Shown here piece after piece: positions 8,081-15,056 of a stretch of DNA of 35,212 nucleotides. Both the position numbers and the translations under genes were made by a program. The stretch is from NCBI GenBank assembly GCA_015655075.1, contig JAATFT010000017.1, positions 1 through 35,212 on the forward strand, read 5' to 3'. The notes under the pieces are model-generated. The model was not told the origin of the DNA. It worked only from the letters and a program-made list of their open reading frames with translations, and made no database searches. This DNA is from Clostridiales bacterium (GTDB taxonomy: Bacteria > Bacillota > Clostridia > Lachnospirales > Lachnospiraceae). Within the stretch, counting starts at the first letter, position 1. Each line of letters opens with the position of its first letter.

Positions 8081-8347
8081 TTATCTTTGGCTTCCGGCGG
8101 CTATCTGTAAATCGGCCAGCTCCAGCCCTTCCCCTAATGAATGGATATGTTCCGCGTCCGACTGCAAGACCCCTTTGTAAGAATTCATTGTATTCCGCTC
8201 CGTATGGTACCGGGTACTTCCATTCTTTACCGCATTTAAAGTCGATTCACCTGCCATAGAAACAGCCCTGTCTGTTATTTCTATACTGCTTCCTTTCAGC
8301 ATAGCTCCGAGGGGGTCCGATATATTAACGTTGTTTTGAATATTCAT
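8081..8347 (-). CDS. Small helical LXG partner protein (Lap1/DUF3130-TIGR04197-like)
   Basis: 88 residues beginning MNIQNNVNISDPLGAMLKGS, helical and polar, with a single-domain layout like the TIGR04197/DUF3130 T7SS effector-partner family. The expected central N-A-V-K-N-G-S-type turn is visible around residues 38-44. The ribosome binding site is AAGGAG, 8 nt before the ATG. It directly follows the hairpin behind the WXG100 gene, so it depends on read-through from that promoter. Lap1-like proteins form a WXG-like complex with the LXG domain. The call rests on size, position and partial resemblance. Confidence 0.55.
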   Translation of the reverse strand: MNIQNNVNISDPLGAMLKGSSIEITDRAVSMAGESTLNAVKNGSTRYHTERNTMNSYKGVLQSDAEHIHSLGEGLELADLQIAAGSQR

Positions 8348-8371
8348 AATTTTCTCCTTAATAGCAAAAAA

Positions 8372-8393
8372 CCGTTGGGAAAATTCCCAACGG
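8372..8393 (-). terminator. Attenuating hairpin between WXG100 and the LXG partner genes
   Basis: CCGTTGGGAAAATTCCCAACGG is a perfect inverted repeat. On the minus strand it is followed by TTTTTT, and the next gene's ribosome binding site comes only 8 nt later. It looks like an intrinsic terminator placed inside the operon, likely giving much more WXG100 transcript than toxin transcript. Confidence 0.75.
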
Positions 8394-8415
8394 CTTTGAA
8401 TTCTTACCTTCGTTC

Positions 8416-8718
8416 TTACATTGCTCCGATTTTCCCTGCAATTTCCTGATCAATATTCTGCATTGCCGCCGATACGTCGCGTAGCTGCTGAGCAATTGAT
8501 GTAATAAGATCGGATGTTGCCGTAAAACTTGGTTCTAATGACTGGAACTGGTCGTAAAACGCCTGGCTGCTGTGTCCTGCCCACTCATCGCAAAGGGATG
8601 TTACCATGTTTCTCATTTGTGATACCACCTGATTAAATTCGTCACATCTTGCGTTAAATTCGGACGCTTTTGCCTCCATCTGTTCCGGATTCAGTTTTAT
8701 GTTGCTTATATCTGCCAT
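8416..8718 (-). CDS. WXG100 family T7SS protein (EsxA-like)
   Basis: I place the start at 8718, the ATG with GGAGG upstream; this gives exactly 100 residues. The longer frame from 8760 adds 14 residues without a ribosome binding site. The protein is two helices separated by the W-x-G turn: EWAGHSSQAF (W44-A-G46), followed by the usual second helix ending in MQNIDQEIAGKIGAM. WXG100 proteins dimerise and are exported by the EssC-type ATPase. It heads the LXG cassette under its own promoter, and a partial second copy lies at 538-585. No EssC, EssB or YukD gene is in the window, so the secretion machine itself must be elsewhere. Confidence 0.9.
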   Translation of the reverse strand: MADISNIKLNPEQMEAKASEFNARCDEFNQVVSQMRNMVTSLCDEWAGHSSQAFYDQFQSLEPSFTATSDLITSIAQQLRDVSAAMQNIDQEIAGKIGAM

Positions 8719-8742
8719 AAGATCAGTCCTCCTTTGATTCAT

Positions 8743-8759
8743 TGAGAGATTATCTCTCA
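8743..8759 (-). promoter_or_regulatory. Small hairpin in the WXG100 5' leader
   Basis: TGAGAGATTATCTCTCA is a perfect 7-bp inverted repeat with a 3-nt loop. It lies between the predicted transcription start and the ribosome binding site of the WXG100 gene. It may stabilise the mRNA or serve as an operator. The esaA-like gene leader has no equivalent. Confidence 0.4.
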
Positions 8760-8769
8760 TTCATTTGTT

Positions 8770-8825
8770 TTGTGTTTATTGTGTAAATTATATTTATATT
8801 ATAACATAAGTTTCAAATATTTCAA
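8770..8825 (-). promoter_or_regulatory. WXG100 promoter with TTGTGT direct repeat
   Basis: On the minus strand: -35 TTGAAA (8825-8820), 16-bp spacer, extended -10 TGTTATAAT (8806-8798). The direct repeat ACACAATAAACACAA follows at 8784-8770, 13 bp after the -10. The sequence is clearly related to the esaA-like promoter at 3182-3239. Confidence 0.65.
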
Positions 8826-9018
8826 TATGTTAATAGAATTATTTTCCATACTTTTATCCACAATCCAAGCTCTCGTCCGAATCGGTTATGAACAACTTTC
8901 AAAAAATGTACAAAATATAAGGAATCTGCAGATCCTGGAGATCAGGATTTTATCCTGATTCATAAATCCAAACCCCTCAGGATACGACATATTCTTTTTT
9001 CAACGGATTATGCAACAT
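8826..9018. other. Intergenic stretch between T7SS and zinc loci
   Basis: No gene seen. It contains a perfect inverted repeat ATCAGGAT-TTT-ATCCTGAT at 8941-8959, which could fold in either transcript, but there is no T-run on the minus side. It lies downstream of the zinc-binding lipoprotein gene and may help end that transcript. Confidence 0.4.
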
Positions 9019-10023
9019 TTACTTCAAGCTATCATAAATCTTGGATAGATTATCTGTCACCCGTTCCAGATATGTTTTATTATCTTCACCGCTTTCAATT
9101 GTATAGATTGTCTCTACTTTTGCGCCGACTTCATTGGCCAGTGTTTGGGAAACGTCCGGGCTTACCATTTCTTCGGCAAAAATGGTGGTTACATTGTTTT
9201 CTTTGCAGTAGTTTACAAGTACGGCCAATTGCTGTGCGCTAGGTTCGCCCTCCGCAAAAGTGTCTTCCACGCTGTTTTGCTCCAACCCAAAATCCCTGCA
9301 GAGATAACCAAAAGCGGCATGTCCCGTTACAAAGCTCTTTTTCTCCACGGACTGAAATTTCTCTTTATATTCGTTATAAAGATTCTCCAGTTGTGAATTA
9401 AAATTATTATAGTTCTCTTCGTAATAATCCTGATTGGACGGATCTGCCTGGACAAGTGCATCTTTGATGTTTTTCACTTCTATTTCGGCCCCTTTCAGGC
9501 TAAGCCAGATATGGGGGTTATACTGCACTTGTTTTTCGATTTCCTCGGCATCCGTGTTAACAATTGCATTAGCACCCTTTGACGCTTCCACCGTAATCAG
9601 ATTCGCATTATCGGCGGCTTTAACCGCTTCCTCCACCCATGCTTCTATACCCAGTCCGCTGTACACAAAAACATTGGCCGTGCTAAGGCCGACCAGGTCC
9701 TGCGCTTTTGGTTCAAAATCGTGGGGTTCCGTACCATCGGGTATAATCGTTGTAATCTCCACCTTATCCTTGCCAACGGCTTCCACAAATTCCTTCATTG
9801 CGTTAAAAGTAACGGAAATCTTGAGCTTACCTTCTTCTGTCCGAGCTGTCTGATCAGTACTGCCGGTATTACTCTCTTCCGTCCGCCCCCCCTGACCACT
9901 GCCGCCCGACGTACTATTTTCTTCTGCCTGATCCACCCGCTTACTGCTGCACGCTGAGAAGCTCACAACGGCAATCACGCATAACAGCAGCGCAGCCCAT
10001 CTTTTTAAAAACTTTTTCAACAT
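9019..10023 (-). CDS. znuA: Zinc/manganese ABC transporter substrate-binding lipoprotein (ZnuA/AdcA-like)
   Basis: I place the start at 10023 (MLKKFLKRWAALLLCVIAVV), which has CGGAGG 9 nt upstream; the in-frame ATG at 10071 would put translation inside the operator. This gives 334 residues. The lipoprotein signal peptide ends in the lipobox FSAC. A Ser/Gly/Thr/Glu linker follows, then the cluster A-I (TroA-type) fold: metal-ligand histidines in GTEPHDFEP, NPHIWL and TGHAAFGYL, and EEMVSPDVSQTLANEVGAK near the end. There is no His-rich loop, so zinc versus manganese is not settled by the protein alone. The gene is separated from the permease and ATPase genes by its own strong promoter, flanked by two palindromes. 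Confidence 0.88.
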   Translation of the reverse strand: MLKKFLKRWAALLLCVIAVVSFSACSSKRVDQAEENSTSGGSGQGGRTEESNTGSTDQTARTEEGKLKISVTFNAMKEFVEAVGKDKVEITTIIPDGTEPHDFEPKAQDLVGLSTANVFVYSGLGIEAWVEEAVKAADNANLITVEASKGANAIVNTDAEEIEKQVQYNPHIWLSLKGAEIEVKNIKDALVQADPSNQDYYEENYNNFNSQLENLYNEYKEKFQSVEKKSFVTGHAAFGYLCRDFGLEQNSVEDTFAEGEPSAQQLAVLVNYCKENNVTTIFAEEMVSPDVSQTLANEVGAKVETIYTIESGEDNKTYLERVTDNLSKIYDSLK

Positions 10024-10050
10024 CTTTTTTAACCTCCGAAAAATATACTT

Positions 10051-10069
10051 GCAAATGCTTCTCGTTTGC
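10051..10069. promoter_or_regulatory. Palindromic operator, downstream site of the znuA promoter
   Basis: GCAAATGCTTCTCGTTTGC is an inverted repeat (7-5-7) with one mismatch. It is nearly identical in arms to the perfect palindrome at 10112-10130. It covers about +5 to +23 of the predicted znuA transcript, an ideal repression site for the Fur-family regulator encoded upstream. Confidence 0.7.
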
Positions 10070-10080
10070 ATCTATAACAT

Positions 10081-10109
10081 ATCATAGCCTGCAAAGCCAA
10101 TTTTGTCAA
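10081..10109 (-). promoter_or_regulatory. Consensus sigma-A promoter of znuA
   Basis: On the minus strand: TTGACA (10109-10104), 17-bp spacer, TATGAT (10086-10081). The match is almost perfect. It is bracketed by the two GCAAATG-type palindromes, so it should be strongly repressed when metal is plentiful. Confidence 0.8.
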
Positions 10110-10111
10110 GC

Positions 10112-10130
10112 GCAAATGCAATTCATTTGC
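10112..10130. promoter_or_regulatory. Palindromic operator, upstream site of the znuA promoter
   Basis: GCAAATGCAATTCATTTGC is a perfect 7-5-7 palindrome immediately upstream of the -35 box. Its arms match the second site at 10051-10069. A half site (GCAAACG) also occurs near 11852 in front of the ATPase gene. Confidence 0.75.
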
Positions 10131-10211
10131 AAAAATATTATAACCGTCGGAAGGTGCTTTCAGGATAAGGCAGACAAATTATTCGGACACGACACCTTCT
10201 CCCGTTTTGTC

Positions 10212-10295
10212 CTAAGATTTGTAAACGGCACAGGCGTCGTCCCCGCAGGCCGTCGATGCGTCTTTACCCTTACCTTTCCAGCTTAAGCAGTGCCG
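10212..10295 (-). other. Short open stretch ending in a Cys-containing peptide
   Basis: Between the permease gene and the znuA promoter the minus strand is open for 27 codons and ends KDASTACGDDACAVYKS-stop. There is no ATG or GTG in the frame and no clear ribosome binding site, so it may be the tail of a lost gene. The C-x5-C pair beside a metal transporter is suggestive but not evidence of function. The same gap (10131-10211) holds an inverted repeat, GAAGGTG at 10150-10156 and CACCTTC at 10193-10199, of unknown role. Confidence 0.2.
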
Positions 10296-10326
10296 TTACT
10301 GATAAATTGCATTGGTTTTACGCCGG

Positions 10327-11142
10327 TCATTTGCTGCGGATGACACCTATGTTCGATTGCAGCTTTTTTGTTATCAGAACCAATAAAAGGACAGCAACGG
10401 AAATAAGGGCGGTAAAGCCGCCGGGAGCGACATTGAGGTAATAGGAAATAAACAGCCCCAGCATGATGTCTATTACACTGAAGACAATTGAAAATACCAA
10501 CGTGAATTTAAATCCCTTACCAAGCTGCAGCGCCGTAGCAACGGGAAGGGCAATCATAGAACTAAGCACCAGCACTCCTACGATTCTTATTGATACGGAA
10601 ATAGCGGAGGCTACAAGGACAGAAAAAACATAGTTAATGAGCTTCACTTTTACGCCGGCTATTTTAGCGGCCTCCTCGTCATATGCGATATAGACCATCT
10701 GATTGTATAGAAAAATAAGGGTCAATACAGAAATCCCGCTGAGGATCACTACCATAATCATATCGAATCGGGTTACGGTCAGGATACTTCCAAACATAAA
10801 GGAATCCGCGTTTGCATGAAGCTTTCCGGAACTGATGATGGTTATAGCGGTGCCTACGCTAAGAGAAAGTACAATGGTGAGAATCAAATCGGTGTACTTT
10901 TTAAAATAACCACGAAGGAATTCAATCAGTGCGCCGCAGATGGATGTAAAGATAAATGCGCCCAGTATGGGATTTTGATTTAACATCAGCCCGATGGTAA
11001 TACCGGCCAGGGAGGCGTGAGATAAGGCGTCCCCTATCATGGAATAACGGCGGAGAACCAAAAAGATGCCGATGCAGGGACATAAAATCGAAATAAATAT
11101 GGAAACAAAGATTGCATTTTGCATAAAGCTGTAACTAAGCAT
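10327..11142 (-). CDS. znuB: Zinc/manganese ABC transporter permease (ZnuB-like)
   Basis: 271 residues, the normal length for ABC-3 family permeases. It has about eight hydrophobic membrane segments throughout. The conserved N-terminal block RRYSMIGDALSHASLAGITI is characteristic of ZnuB/TroC/MntB permeases. The GVLVLSSMIALPVATALQL segment late in the chain is the loop and helix conserved in the family. It overlaps the end of the ATPase gene by 8 bp (11135-11142), so the two are translationally coupled. It works with the ATPase below and the binding lipoprotein to import zinc or manganese. No oddities. Confidence 0.88.
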   Translation of the reverse strand: MLSYSFMQNAIFVSIFISILCPCIGIFLVLRRYSMIGDALSHASLAGITIGLMLNQNPILGAFIFTSICGALIEFLRGYFKKYTDLILTIVLSLSVGTAITIISSGKLHANADSFMFGSILTVTRFDMIMVVILSGISVLTLIFLYNQMVYIAYDEEAAKIAGVKVKLINYVFSVLVASAISVSIRIVGVLVLSSMIALPVATALQLGKGFKFTLVFSIVFSVIDIMLGLFISYYLNVAPGGFTALISVAVLLLVLITKKLQSNIGVIRSK

Positions 11143-11812
11143 GGTTATCGTCCTTTCCCCTGTTTATCAAAAATTCGTCGGCATATTGCCGGGGGGTGCA
11201 CAGATGCCCCTGCCCGCCCGTCAGCTGGTAAATCAATGTTGAGTTTGAAATGGCGGCGTCCAGATTATGTTCAACGGAAACAATGGTGATGCCGTTTTCT
11301 CGGTTTATTTTTTTTAAGAGCCCATAAATCTCTTTCTCACTTTTTATATCCACTCCGGTGGAAGGTTCATCCAGAATCAATAGATTCGGGTTCCCCATCA
11401 ATGCTCTCGCAATGAGTATTTTTTGGCTCTGACCTCCGGAGAGCGTGCCCATCAATGCACCCGTAAAATCGGTCATTCGGACCTGCTCAAGATTTTCTGT
11501 AATTTCGCCTTTGTTTTTGAGCTTCAATAATTTGCGGTAAGAATTCAGTGCCTCATAGACTGTAATGGGGAAATTGGAGTTGGAGTAATCATTTCTTTGC
11601 GGGACATATCCGATTCTCTTTGCAAAAGACACGATGCTTCCCCCTGTAGGTTTTATGAATTTTAATATTAACCGCATCAACGTGCTTTTTCCGCTGCCGT
11701 TTTCGCCTACTACCGATACATACTCGCCGTCATGTATTTCCAGATCGATCCCATCCAGCACATACGGCGGCGAACCCGTATAGGAAAAAGATAATTTTTC
11801 TGCTTTAATCAT
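11135..11812 (-). CDS. znuC: Zinc/manganese ABC transporter ATP-binding protein (ZnuC-like)
   Basis: I prefer the ATG at 11812 (225 residues), with AAAGG 8 nt upstream. An in-frame GTG at 11821 overlaps that site. Walker A is GENGSGKST (residues 36-44), the ABC signature is LSGGQSQK, Walker B is NLLILDEPSTGVD, and the switch histidine is in VSVEHNLD. The size is typical of metal-type (ZnuC/MntB) ATPases. The Fur-family gene lies upstream in the same direction, with about 130 bp between. A GCAAACG half site lies in this gap near 11852, but no full palindrome. Confidence 0.88.
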   Translation of the reverse strand: MIKAEKLSFSYTGSPPYVLDGIDLEIHDGEYVSVVGENGSGKSTLMRLILKFIKPTGGSIVSFAKRIGYVPQRNDYSNSNFPITVYEALNSYRKLLKLKNKGEITENLEQVRMTDFTGALMGTLSGGQSQKILIARALMGNPNLLILDEPSTGVDIKSEKEIYGLLKKINRENGITIVSVEHNLDAAISNSTLIYQLTGGQGHLCTPRQYADEFLINRGKDDNHA

Positions 11813-11945
11813 GTGTAACACCTTTCTGATTGCTAATCGTAAAACATTATTGCAAACGCACAGGATGGTTACGGGAATTCTTGTTTTCCTGTATCTTTAC
11901 CCTTCTATGCTTATTTTTCATTTCTTTTGCGGCGGTTTAAGCGGA

Positions 11946-12368
11946 TTACTCCTGCCGGGAAGCCATACACCGGGCGCATTTTCCGTAAAACATGGTGGTT
12001 TCCAACTCCACATAAAAATGATGCTTATCCCAAATATGTTCCGCCATTTTTTCCGTGGTATGACATTTCAATGGAAACGTCTTTCCGCAGGATGTGCATT
12101 TCATAAGCGGCCGCTCACAAGAATCCCGTTTCTCACCGACATAAAAGTAAAATGCCATATCCGATTCGCCTGTACGATATTTTTGCAAAATGCCTTCTGC
12201 AGTCATTCTATCCAGCTGGCGGTAAATTGTCGGCATACTAATGGGACTACCGCTCATTATAAAGAAACGGAATACCTCGTTTGCATTAAAATGAGCATCT
12301 TTTTGGGAAACGGCAAATTCCCAAATACGTTTTTTATTTTTAGTTTGATAACTGTGATTAGGTTTCAT
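11946..12368 (-). CDS. Fur-family metalloregulator, probably Zur-type
   Basis: 140 residues with the Fur layout. The N-terminal winged helix (residues about 10-75) contains the recognition stretch SMPTIYRQLDRM (consensus TVYRxLxxL). The C-terminal dimer domain carries two structural-zinc CxxC pairs (C91-T-S-C94 and C131-A-R-C134). A histidine-rich segment, AEHIWDKHHFYVELE, corresponds to the family's HHHHxHF-like metal site. Fur family members sense Fe, Zn, Mn or peroxide; position upstream of a znuCB-znuA set argues for zinc. A Fur-box-like sequence lies 38-56 bp upstream of its start, suggesting autoregulation. The ribosome binding site is weak (AGGGAAAAG). Confidence 0.8.
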   Translation of the reverse strand: MKPNHSYQTKNKKRIWEFAVSQKDAHFNANEVFRFFIMSGSPISMPTIYRQLDRMTAEGILQKYRTGESDMAFYFYVGEKRDSCERPLMKCTSCGKTFPLKCHTTEKMAEHIWDKHHFYVELETTMFYGKCARCMASRQE

Positions 12369-12405
12369 CTTTTCCCTGCCTATTAATACTTTATAATCAT
12401 AATAT

Positions 12406-12424
12406 GAAAATGATAATCAATTAC
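12406..12424 (-). promoter_or_regulatory. Fur-box-like operator upstream of the Fur-family gene
   Basis: GAAAATGATAATCAATTAC matches the classical 19-bp Fur box GATAATGATAATCATTATC at 15 positions by eye. It differs from the GCAAATG palindromes at the znuA promoter, so the regulator gene may be controlled by another Fur paralog. Confidence 0.5.
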
Positions 12425-12632
12425 ACATTATAAGGGGTCGCCTAAACTATGTCAATAAAAAAATAATATTTTTAATAATTTAAGCACGGCAAAAAAATTT
12501 CAGGATTTAGTGGACTATATGAGCCTAAAGAATTCCGAAATTAAAAAATAAGGAATTAAAAGACGAGGTTAAATAACCGATTCCGGATAATAGCTTTCCG
12601 CTACGGACAGAAAATGCAGCTGTGTAGGAGAA

Positions 12633-12710
12633 TCAAACAGATACATGGTGATCCCCGGCGCCATAATAGGGCAAAGATACGCCGGGCGCTACTTTGCCCT
12701 TTAAGCTCAT
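12633..12710 (-). CDS. Possible 25-residue peptide with a hidden ribosome binding site
   Basis: An ATG at 12710 follows GGAGGGAG with 8 nt spacing and opens a 25-codon frame (MSLKGKVAPGVSLPYYGAGD and onward). The ribosome binding site is the 3' arm of the 10-bp inverted repeat 12715-12773, and codons 4-13 overlap the hairpin 12668-12700. It may be a regulated leader peptide or the head of a decayed gene; coding sequence in another frame continues just downstream. Unrecognised. Confidence 0.3.
   Translation of the reverse strand: MSLKGKVAPGVSLPYYGAGDHHVSV
12668..12700. terminator. Strong hairpin, possible terminator without T-run
   Basis: AGGGCAAAG (12668-12676) pairs perfectly with CTTTGCCCT (12692-12700). 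Inside, CGCC pairs with GGCG, giving a nearly continuous stem of 13 bp or more. Neither strand has a clear T-run, so termination is uncertain. Confidence 0.45.
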
Positions 12711-12714
12711 AATA

Positions 12715-12773
12715 TATGCTCCCTCCGTTTCGACAGTTTTGTTTTTTCATCTGTCTACTTTAAAGGGAGCATA
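12715..12773 (-). promoter_or_regulatory. Leader hairpin sequestering a ribosome binding site
   Basis: TATGCTCCCT (12715-12724) and AGGGAGCATA (12764-12773) are a perfect 10-bp inverted repeat. A second inner stem is GACAG (12732-12736) with CTGTC (12751-12755). In minus-strand RNA the later arm contains the GGAGGGAG that would start the 25-codon ORF at 12710. Confidence 0.5.
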
Positions 12774-12883
12774 AACCACCGTTAAATCTACTTCTATTTA
12801 TCGACCGGAAGAAACAAGACTACCCCAATACCATACTATGCTTTTATCACTCTCCAATATTCTTCCACGAATATATCTAAATT

Positions 12884-14995
12884 TTAAAACCCTATTTCAA
12901 ATAGTCTTGCAGCCTTCGACCCAGGCATTTTGATCTCTAATTTGCCGTCAATATAGGAATATTCACATTGTTTCTCTTTGGGATAAATCACCTTTACTTC
13001 TCTTACGTTTTTAACCAAATGCAATGGAATGACCGCCTTATCGGCTTTTGGTGTAAACACCGATAGATATGCTTTATTTTCATTTTGAACGCCATACGCC
13101 AACACTTCGCTCTTTGTAGTACATAACCCCAGTGGAAAAAAAGGTACGGAATCAATAATTTCATTTCTAATTTGTTTATAAACTGTAATACCTTCTTTCA
13201 TCAGCTTAAGGCTGCTTTCGTTCATATTCCATACTTGCCCGCTGACATACGGCCTTAAGAGTATTCCGTTTATCATGTTGTAAATTACATGCTCCTCGTC
13301 ATTCTCATAAGGATATACCCACATACCTGCCTGCTCCGGTGTCAATGCCGTAGCAATATTCGCCGCAATATAGGAGTTCGAAATATAGTCCGTCTGATCA
13401 CTGGTGGATTGAAGGCTCTGAAGTTCAAGCATGCCGTAATCCATTCTCTGACCACCGGAACCGCAATTCTCGATAACCAGATTCGGATATTTTGCATATA
13501 TATCACGATACCAGTCATATAAAGCTCTGTAGTGTTCAAGCATTGCATCACCGCAGCTGTCAGCGTATAGATCACTTCCTATGCCGGTGGTTACATTATA
13601 GTCAATTTTTAAATACTCTGCTCCATAATCGCTGATCATTCGATCCACAACGTCCATACAGTACTTACGAACTTCCGGATTTCTGAAATCAAAAAGATAG
13701 CGTTTATTATCTATGTGGCGTTTGCCATGTCTGCAGAAAAACCAGTCATCCGGCAAATCCTCCGCTATTTTGCAGGCAACACCCATGGTTTCAATCTCAA
13801 GCCATAATCCCATCTTCAAGCCTTTTGATCTTGCATAGTCAAAGATTTTGGCCAACCCATCAGGGAATCTTTCGGGGGATTCTTTCCATTCCCCAACGCG
13901 GTCCCACCAAATACCTTTATCATACCACCCGCAATCCAGGCAATAGTATTCGCAGCCAAGCTCAGCTGCTTTATTAATAACGGCAATTTCATTCTCTTGT
14001 GTCGGATCCCCCATTAAACAATTCATGTAATCATTAAATACAACATTGCACTTAATATCATCCTCATTTTTTCTTCTGATTTTTCTCCGATACTTTGTAA
14101 GTTCTGCAGTCGCTGTGCTTTCATCCCCTATGCTTACGCCAAAAGCAGCCGGAACAGAAGTAAAAGTATCTCCAGGATTAAGATTCTTCCACCATCCGTT
14201 TTCAGTCTCACAAGGTCCGCTTAAAGCAACATATAAATGGCTGTCAAACCCAGAACCGTATTCTGCAAGCCATGCCCCGGAATATTCAATCTCAAAATAG
14301 GAGATTTCACCGGTCTCACGATCTTTGGCAAAACCCATCGGCAGATATTCACATGCAGACCAGGAGCCAATACTCCCATAATGGAATCTGTTGTTTCCAA
14401 AACCGGACAAATTATGTCCTTTAACCGCCATATGAGAAAGGTTAAGATCTGAAGCGTTATAAACTTGCCATTGTGCCTCACTGGACCAGCTGCTATAGGG
14501 AACATAGATATCCGTCTTCTCAAAATAATCCTGATTGCCATTTTTCGACAAGCCTTCATAAATAAAAGAAGACACATATTCTATCCCTATATCAGTGGAG
14601 CCGATATTCTTTAATTCGGTCCAAACGCGTACCACATTTACACCGTCATAAAACTGCATGTTATACATTGCCTGTAATCCGTTTTGGGCTTGTAAGCATA
14701 TTTCCAATTTCTTTCCATCCGTATTCTCATAAAGTTTATGATTAACGTATTTTAAAGCGCCGCCGGTACTTTCTGCATTATGCTTATAAGCGTGCATCGC
14801 TGTCGAGGATTCACCGGTAACCTGCACCTGAACAATGGGGTATGACTGTGGCCCAAAGAAACCCTTCGGTTCAATAACCTTAATAATATTAGGCTTCTTA
14901 ACAGCCGAGAAATCAACCAGATCCATGCCTCCACTGGCATTTATGCGTAATTCGACTCGCATGTTTCCTTGTTCTATCAATATTTTATTTTCCAT
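12884..14995 (-). CDS. GH36 alpha-galactosidase
   Basis: 703 residues, the typical full-length bacterial GH36. A beta-sandwich N-domain (about 1-310) is followed by the TIM-barrel. The catalytic nucleophile is D465 in YLKIDYN (family KxDxN motif). The acid/base is expected at D533 in the SDQTD motif (532-536), after ENCGSGGQRMDYG, the family's CSGGGxRxD-like block. The family block CEYYCLDCGWY at 349-358 is also present. No signal peptide, so it should be cytoplasmic, hydrolysing imported alpha-1,6-galactosides such as melibiose or raffinose. It is the last gene of the operon, about 60 bp after the GH4 gene, with AAGGTG as ribosome binding site. Confidence 0.9.
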   Translation of the reverse strand: MENKILIEQGNMRVELRINASGGMDLVDFSAVKKPNIIKVIEPKGFFGPQSYPIVQVQVTGESSTAMHAYKHNAESTGGALKYVNHKLYENTDGKKLEICLQAQNGLQAMYNMQFYDGVNVVRVWTELKNIGSTDIGIEYVSSFIYEGLSKNGNQDYFEKTDIYVPYSSWSSEAQWQVYNASDLNLSHMAVKGHNLSGFGNNRFHYGSIGSWSACEYLPMGFAKDRETGEISYFEIEYSGAWLAEYGSGFDSHLYVALSGPCETENGWWKNLNPGDTFTSVPAAFGVSIGDESTATAELTKYRRKIRRKNEDDIKCNVVFNDYMNCLMGDPTQENEIAVINKAAELGCEYYCLDCGWYDKGIWWDRVGEWKESPERFPDGLAKIFDYARSKGLKMGLWLEIETMGVACKIAEDLPDDWFFCRHGKRHIDNKRYLFDFRNPEVRKYCMDVVDRMISDYGAEYLKIDYNVTTGIGSDLYADSCGDAMLEHYRALYDWYRDIYAKYPNLVIENCGSGGQRMDYGMLELQSLQSTSDQTDYISNSYIAANIATALTPEQAGMWVYPYENDEEHVIYNMINGILLRPYVSGQVWNMNESSLKLMKEGITVYKQIRNEIIDSVPFFPLGLCTTKSEVLAYGVQNENKAYLSVFTPKADKAVIPLHLVKNVREVKVIYPKEKQCEYSYIDGKLEIKMPGSKAARLFEIGF

Positions 14996-15056
14996 TTATT
15001 CACCTTTGAATCTCCCGCATTATGTATTCTCTGTACATTTGTATTGAACCACGATA

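Larger units (their letters stand above)
12425..12883. other. Gene-poor gap with strong hairpins
   Basis: No full gene seen. The left part is AT-rich. From 12590 to 12710 the minus strand has short coding-like stretches in shifting frames (for example FDSPTQLHFLSVAESYYPES), which suggests a decayed gene. Two strong inverted repeats, listed separately, occupy 12668-12700 and 12715-12773. No clear terminator was found right after the GH36 stop at 12884. Confidence 0.5.

Noticed and set aside
8941..8959. ATCAGGAT-TTT-ATCCTGAT hairpin as znuA terminator
   Set aside because: No T-run follows on the minus strand; kept only as a note on the gap.
10023..10071. Longer znuA start at ATG 10071
   Set aside because: It lies within the 10051-10069 palindrome and lacks a ribosome binding site; ATG 10023 has CGGAGG and yields a proper lipoprotein signal peptide.
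11811..12386. 191-codon plus-strand ORF over the Fur-family gene
   Set aside because: Antisense of a gene with clear CxxC and helix-turn-helix motifs.
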